Source: an uncultured Spirochaetota bacterium (GTDB lineage Bacteria; Spirochaetota; UBA4802; UBA5368). Taken from it: a stretch of DNA of 6,632 bases. The DNA lies in assembly GCA_937864375.1 (NCBI GenBank), contig CALMJO010000160.1, forward strand, positions 1-6,632, in the 5' to 3' direction. The position numbers and the translations under genes are program-made. Below are positions 6,413 through 6,632 of this stretch, piece by piece; the stretch's first letter is position 1, and each line of letters opens with the position of its first letter. The notes below the pieces were generated by a model, which saw nothing but the letters and a program-made list of their open reading frames with translations, ran no database searches and had not been told where the DNA came from.

Positions 6413-6632
6413 CCTCAGGAAGGAGGTCGAATCGCGGGGATTTTCCGTGCTCGCGGGGCATTCGCTCCACACGCCGGAAAGCTATCCGCCCATGATCGTC
6501 GGGGGCAAGGGAAACGAGCAGGCTCCCGACCCGCAGGAGCTGCGGCGTTTCGAGGCGTTCGCGAGAGTCATTGATGAGAAGTGCCGCGGCATCGCGGAAG
6601 GGCGCTCCCCGGGCAAGGAAAAGGTCCGCATT
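6393..6632 (+). pseudogene. Continuation of the same flavodoxin gene in the +1 frame, open at the window end
   Basis: From 6393 the frame encodes 80 residues with no stop to the edge, starting TGRTLLSLRKEVESRGF. It includes AGHSLHTPESYPPMI (21-35), a stretch characteristic of EFR1-type flavodoxins, then a helical, charged segment ending GKEKVRI. Joined to residues 1-88 of the upstream part it gives a smooth 168-aa sequence through NTYGYI-TGRTLL. One extra base near 6392 (an A in ATCAACC) is therefore enough to explain the break. The cysteine-rich 4Fe-4S part expected in this family would lie beyond the window. This may be a real pseudogene or a single-base sequencing or assembly error. Codon use stays normal across the break, which suggests that any inactivation is recent. 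Confidence 0.72.

Noticed and set aside
6408..6413. CCT-TAG-C as a programmed +1 frameshift site like that of prfB
   Set aside because: The next frame already gives family-like residues (TGRTLL) upstream of this stop, so the shift lies near 6392. The upstream purine run GGGAG is also 6 nt away from CCT, not the 3 nt of prfB.

Overview
The window reads as a chromosomal piece of a GC-rich, Gram-negative (two-membrane) bacterium. The genes are GC-rich, and the set includes an inner-membrane RND pump, a TolC-type outer-membrane channel and a probable lipoprotein. The start of a flavodoxin/ferredoxin-type (EFR1-like) protein at the right end hints at an anaerobe or facultative lineage. I cannot fix the phylum; Spirochaetota or Desulfobacterota-like lineages would both fit. 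That is inference from gene content, not phylogeny.

Left two thirds (1-4581, minus strand): an efflux operon. A good sigma70-type promoter (TTGACA-17-TACATT, 4581-4553) precedes a roughly 115-nt structured leader. A complete 1043-aa RND permease follows (4430-1299). Its stop codon overlaps the ATG of a TolC-family outer-membrane channel (1302 to beyond position 1) in an ATGA. The channel is open to the left edge and probably lacks only its last few residues. The periplasmic adaptor (HlyD/MFP family) that such a pump needs is not upstream of the pump, where it is often found, so it must lie beyond the left edge or elsewhere.

Middle (4634-5740, minus strand): a metallo-beta-lactamase-fold hydrolase of the NAPE-PLD/COG2220 type with every expected metal ligand and a lipoprotein-like N-terminus. 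It has its own extended -10 promoter. It lies in the same orientation upstream of the efflux operon, with no visible terminator between them.

Right (5741-6127): a 387-bp divergent intergenic region. It holds a 77-nt stretch with no C on the + strand, built from GGAGAT-like units. Next to it are two inverted 26-nt copies of a hairpin repeat whose stems differ only by compensatory changes (REP/BIME-like). A 12-bp palindrome and a promoter overlaid with a 9-bp direct repeat follow.

Right end (6128-6632, plus strand): an EFR1-type flavodoxin gene broken by one extra base near 6392. The reading frame resumes cleanly after that base and runs off the window.

No tRNA, rRNA, CRISPR array, insertion sequence or transposase gene was seen. 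The gene content is mostly of known families. The least explained material is in the two intergenic regions.
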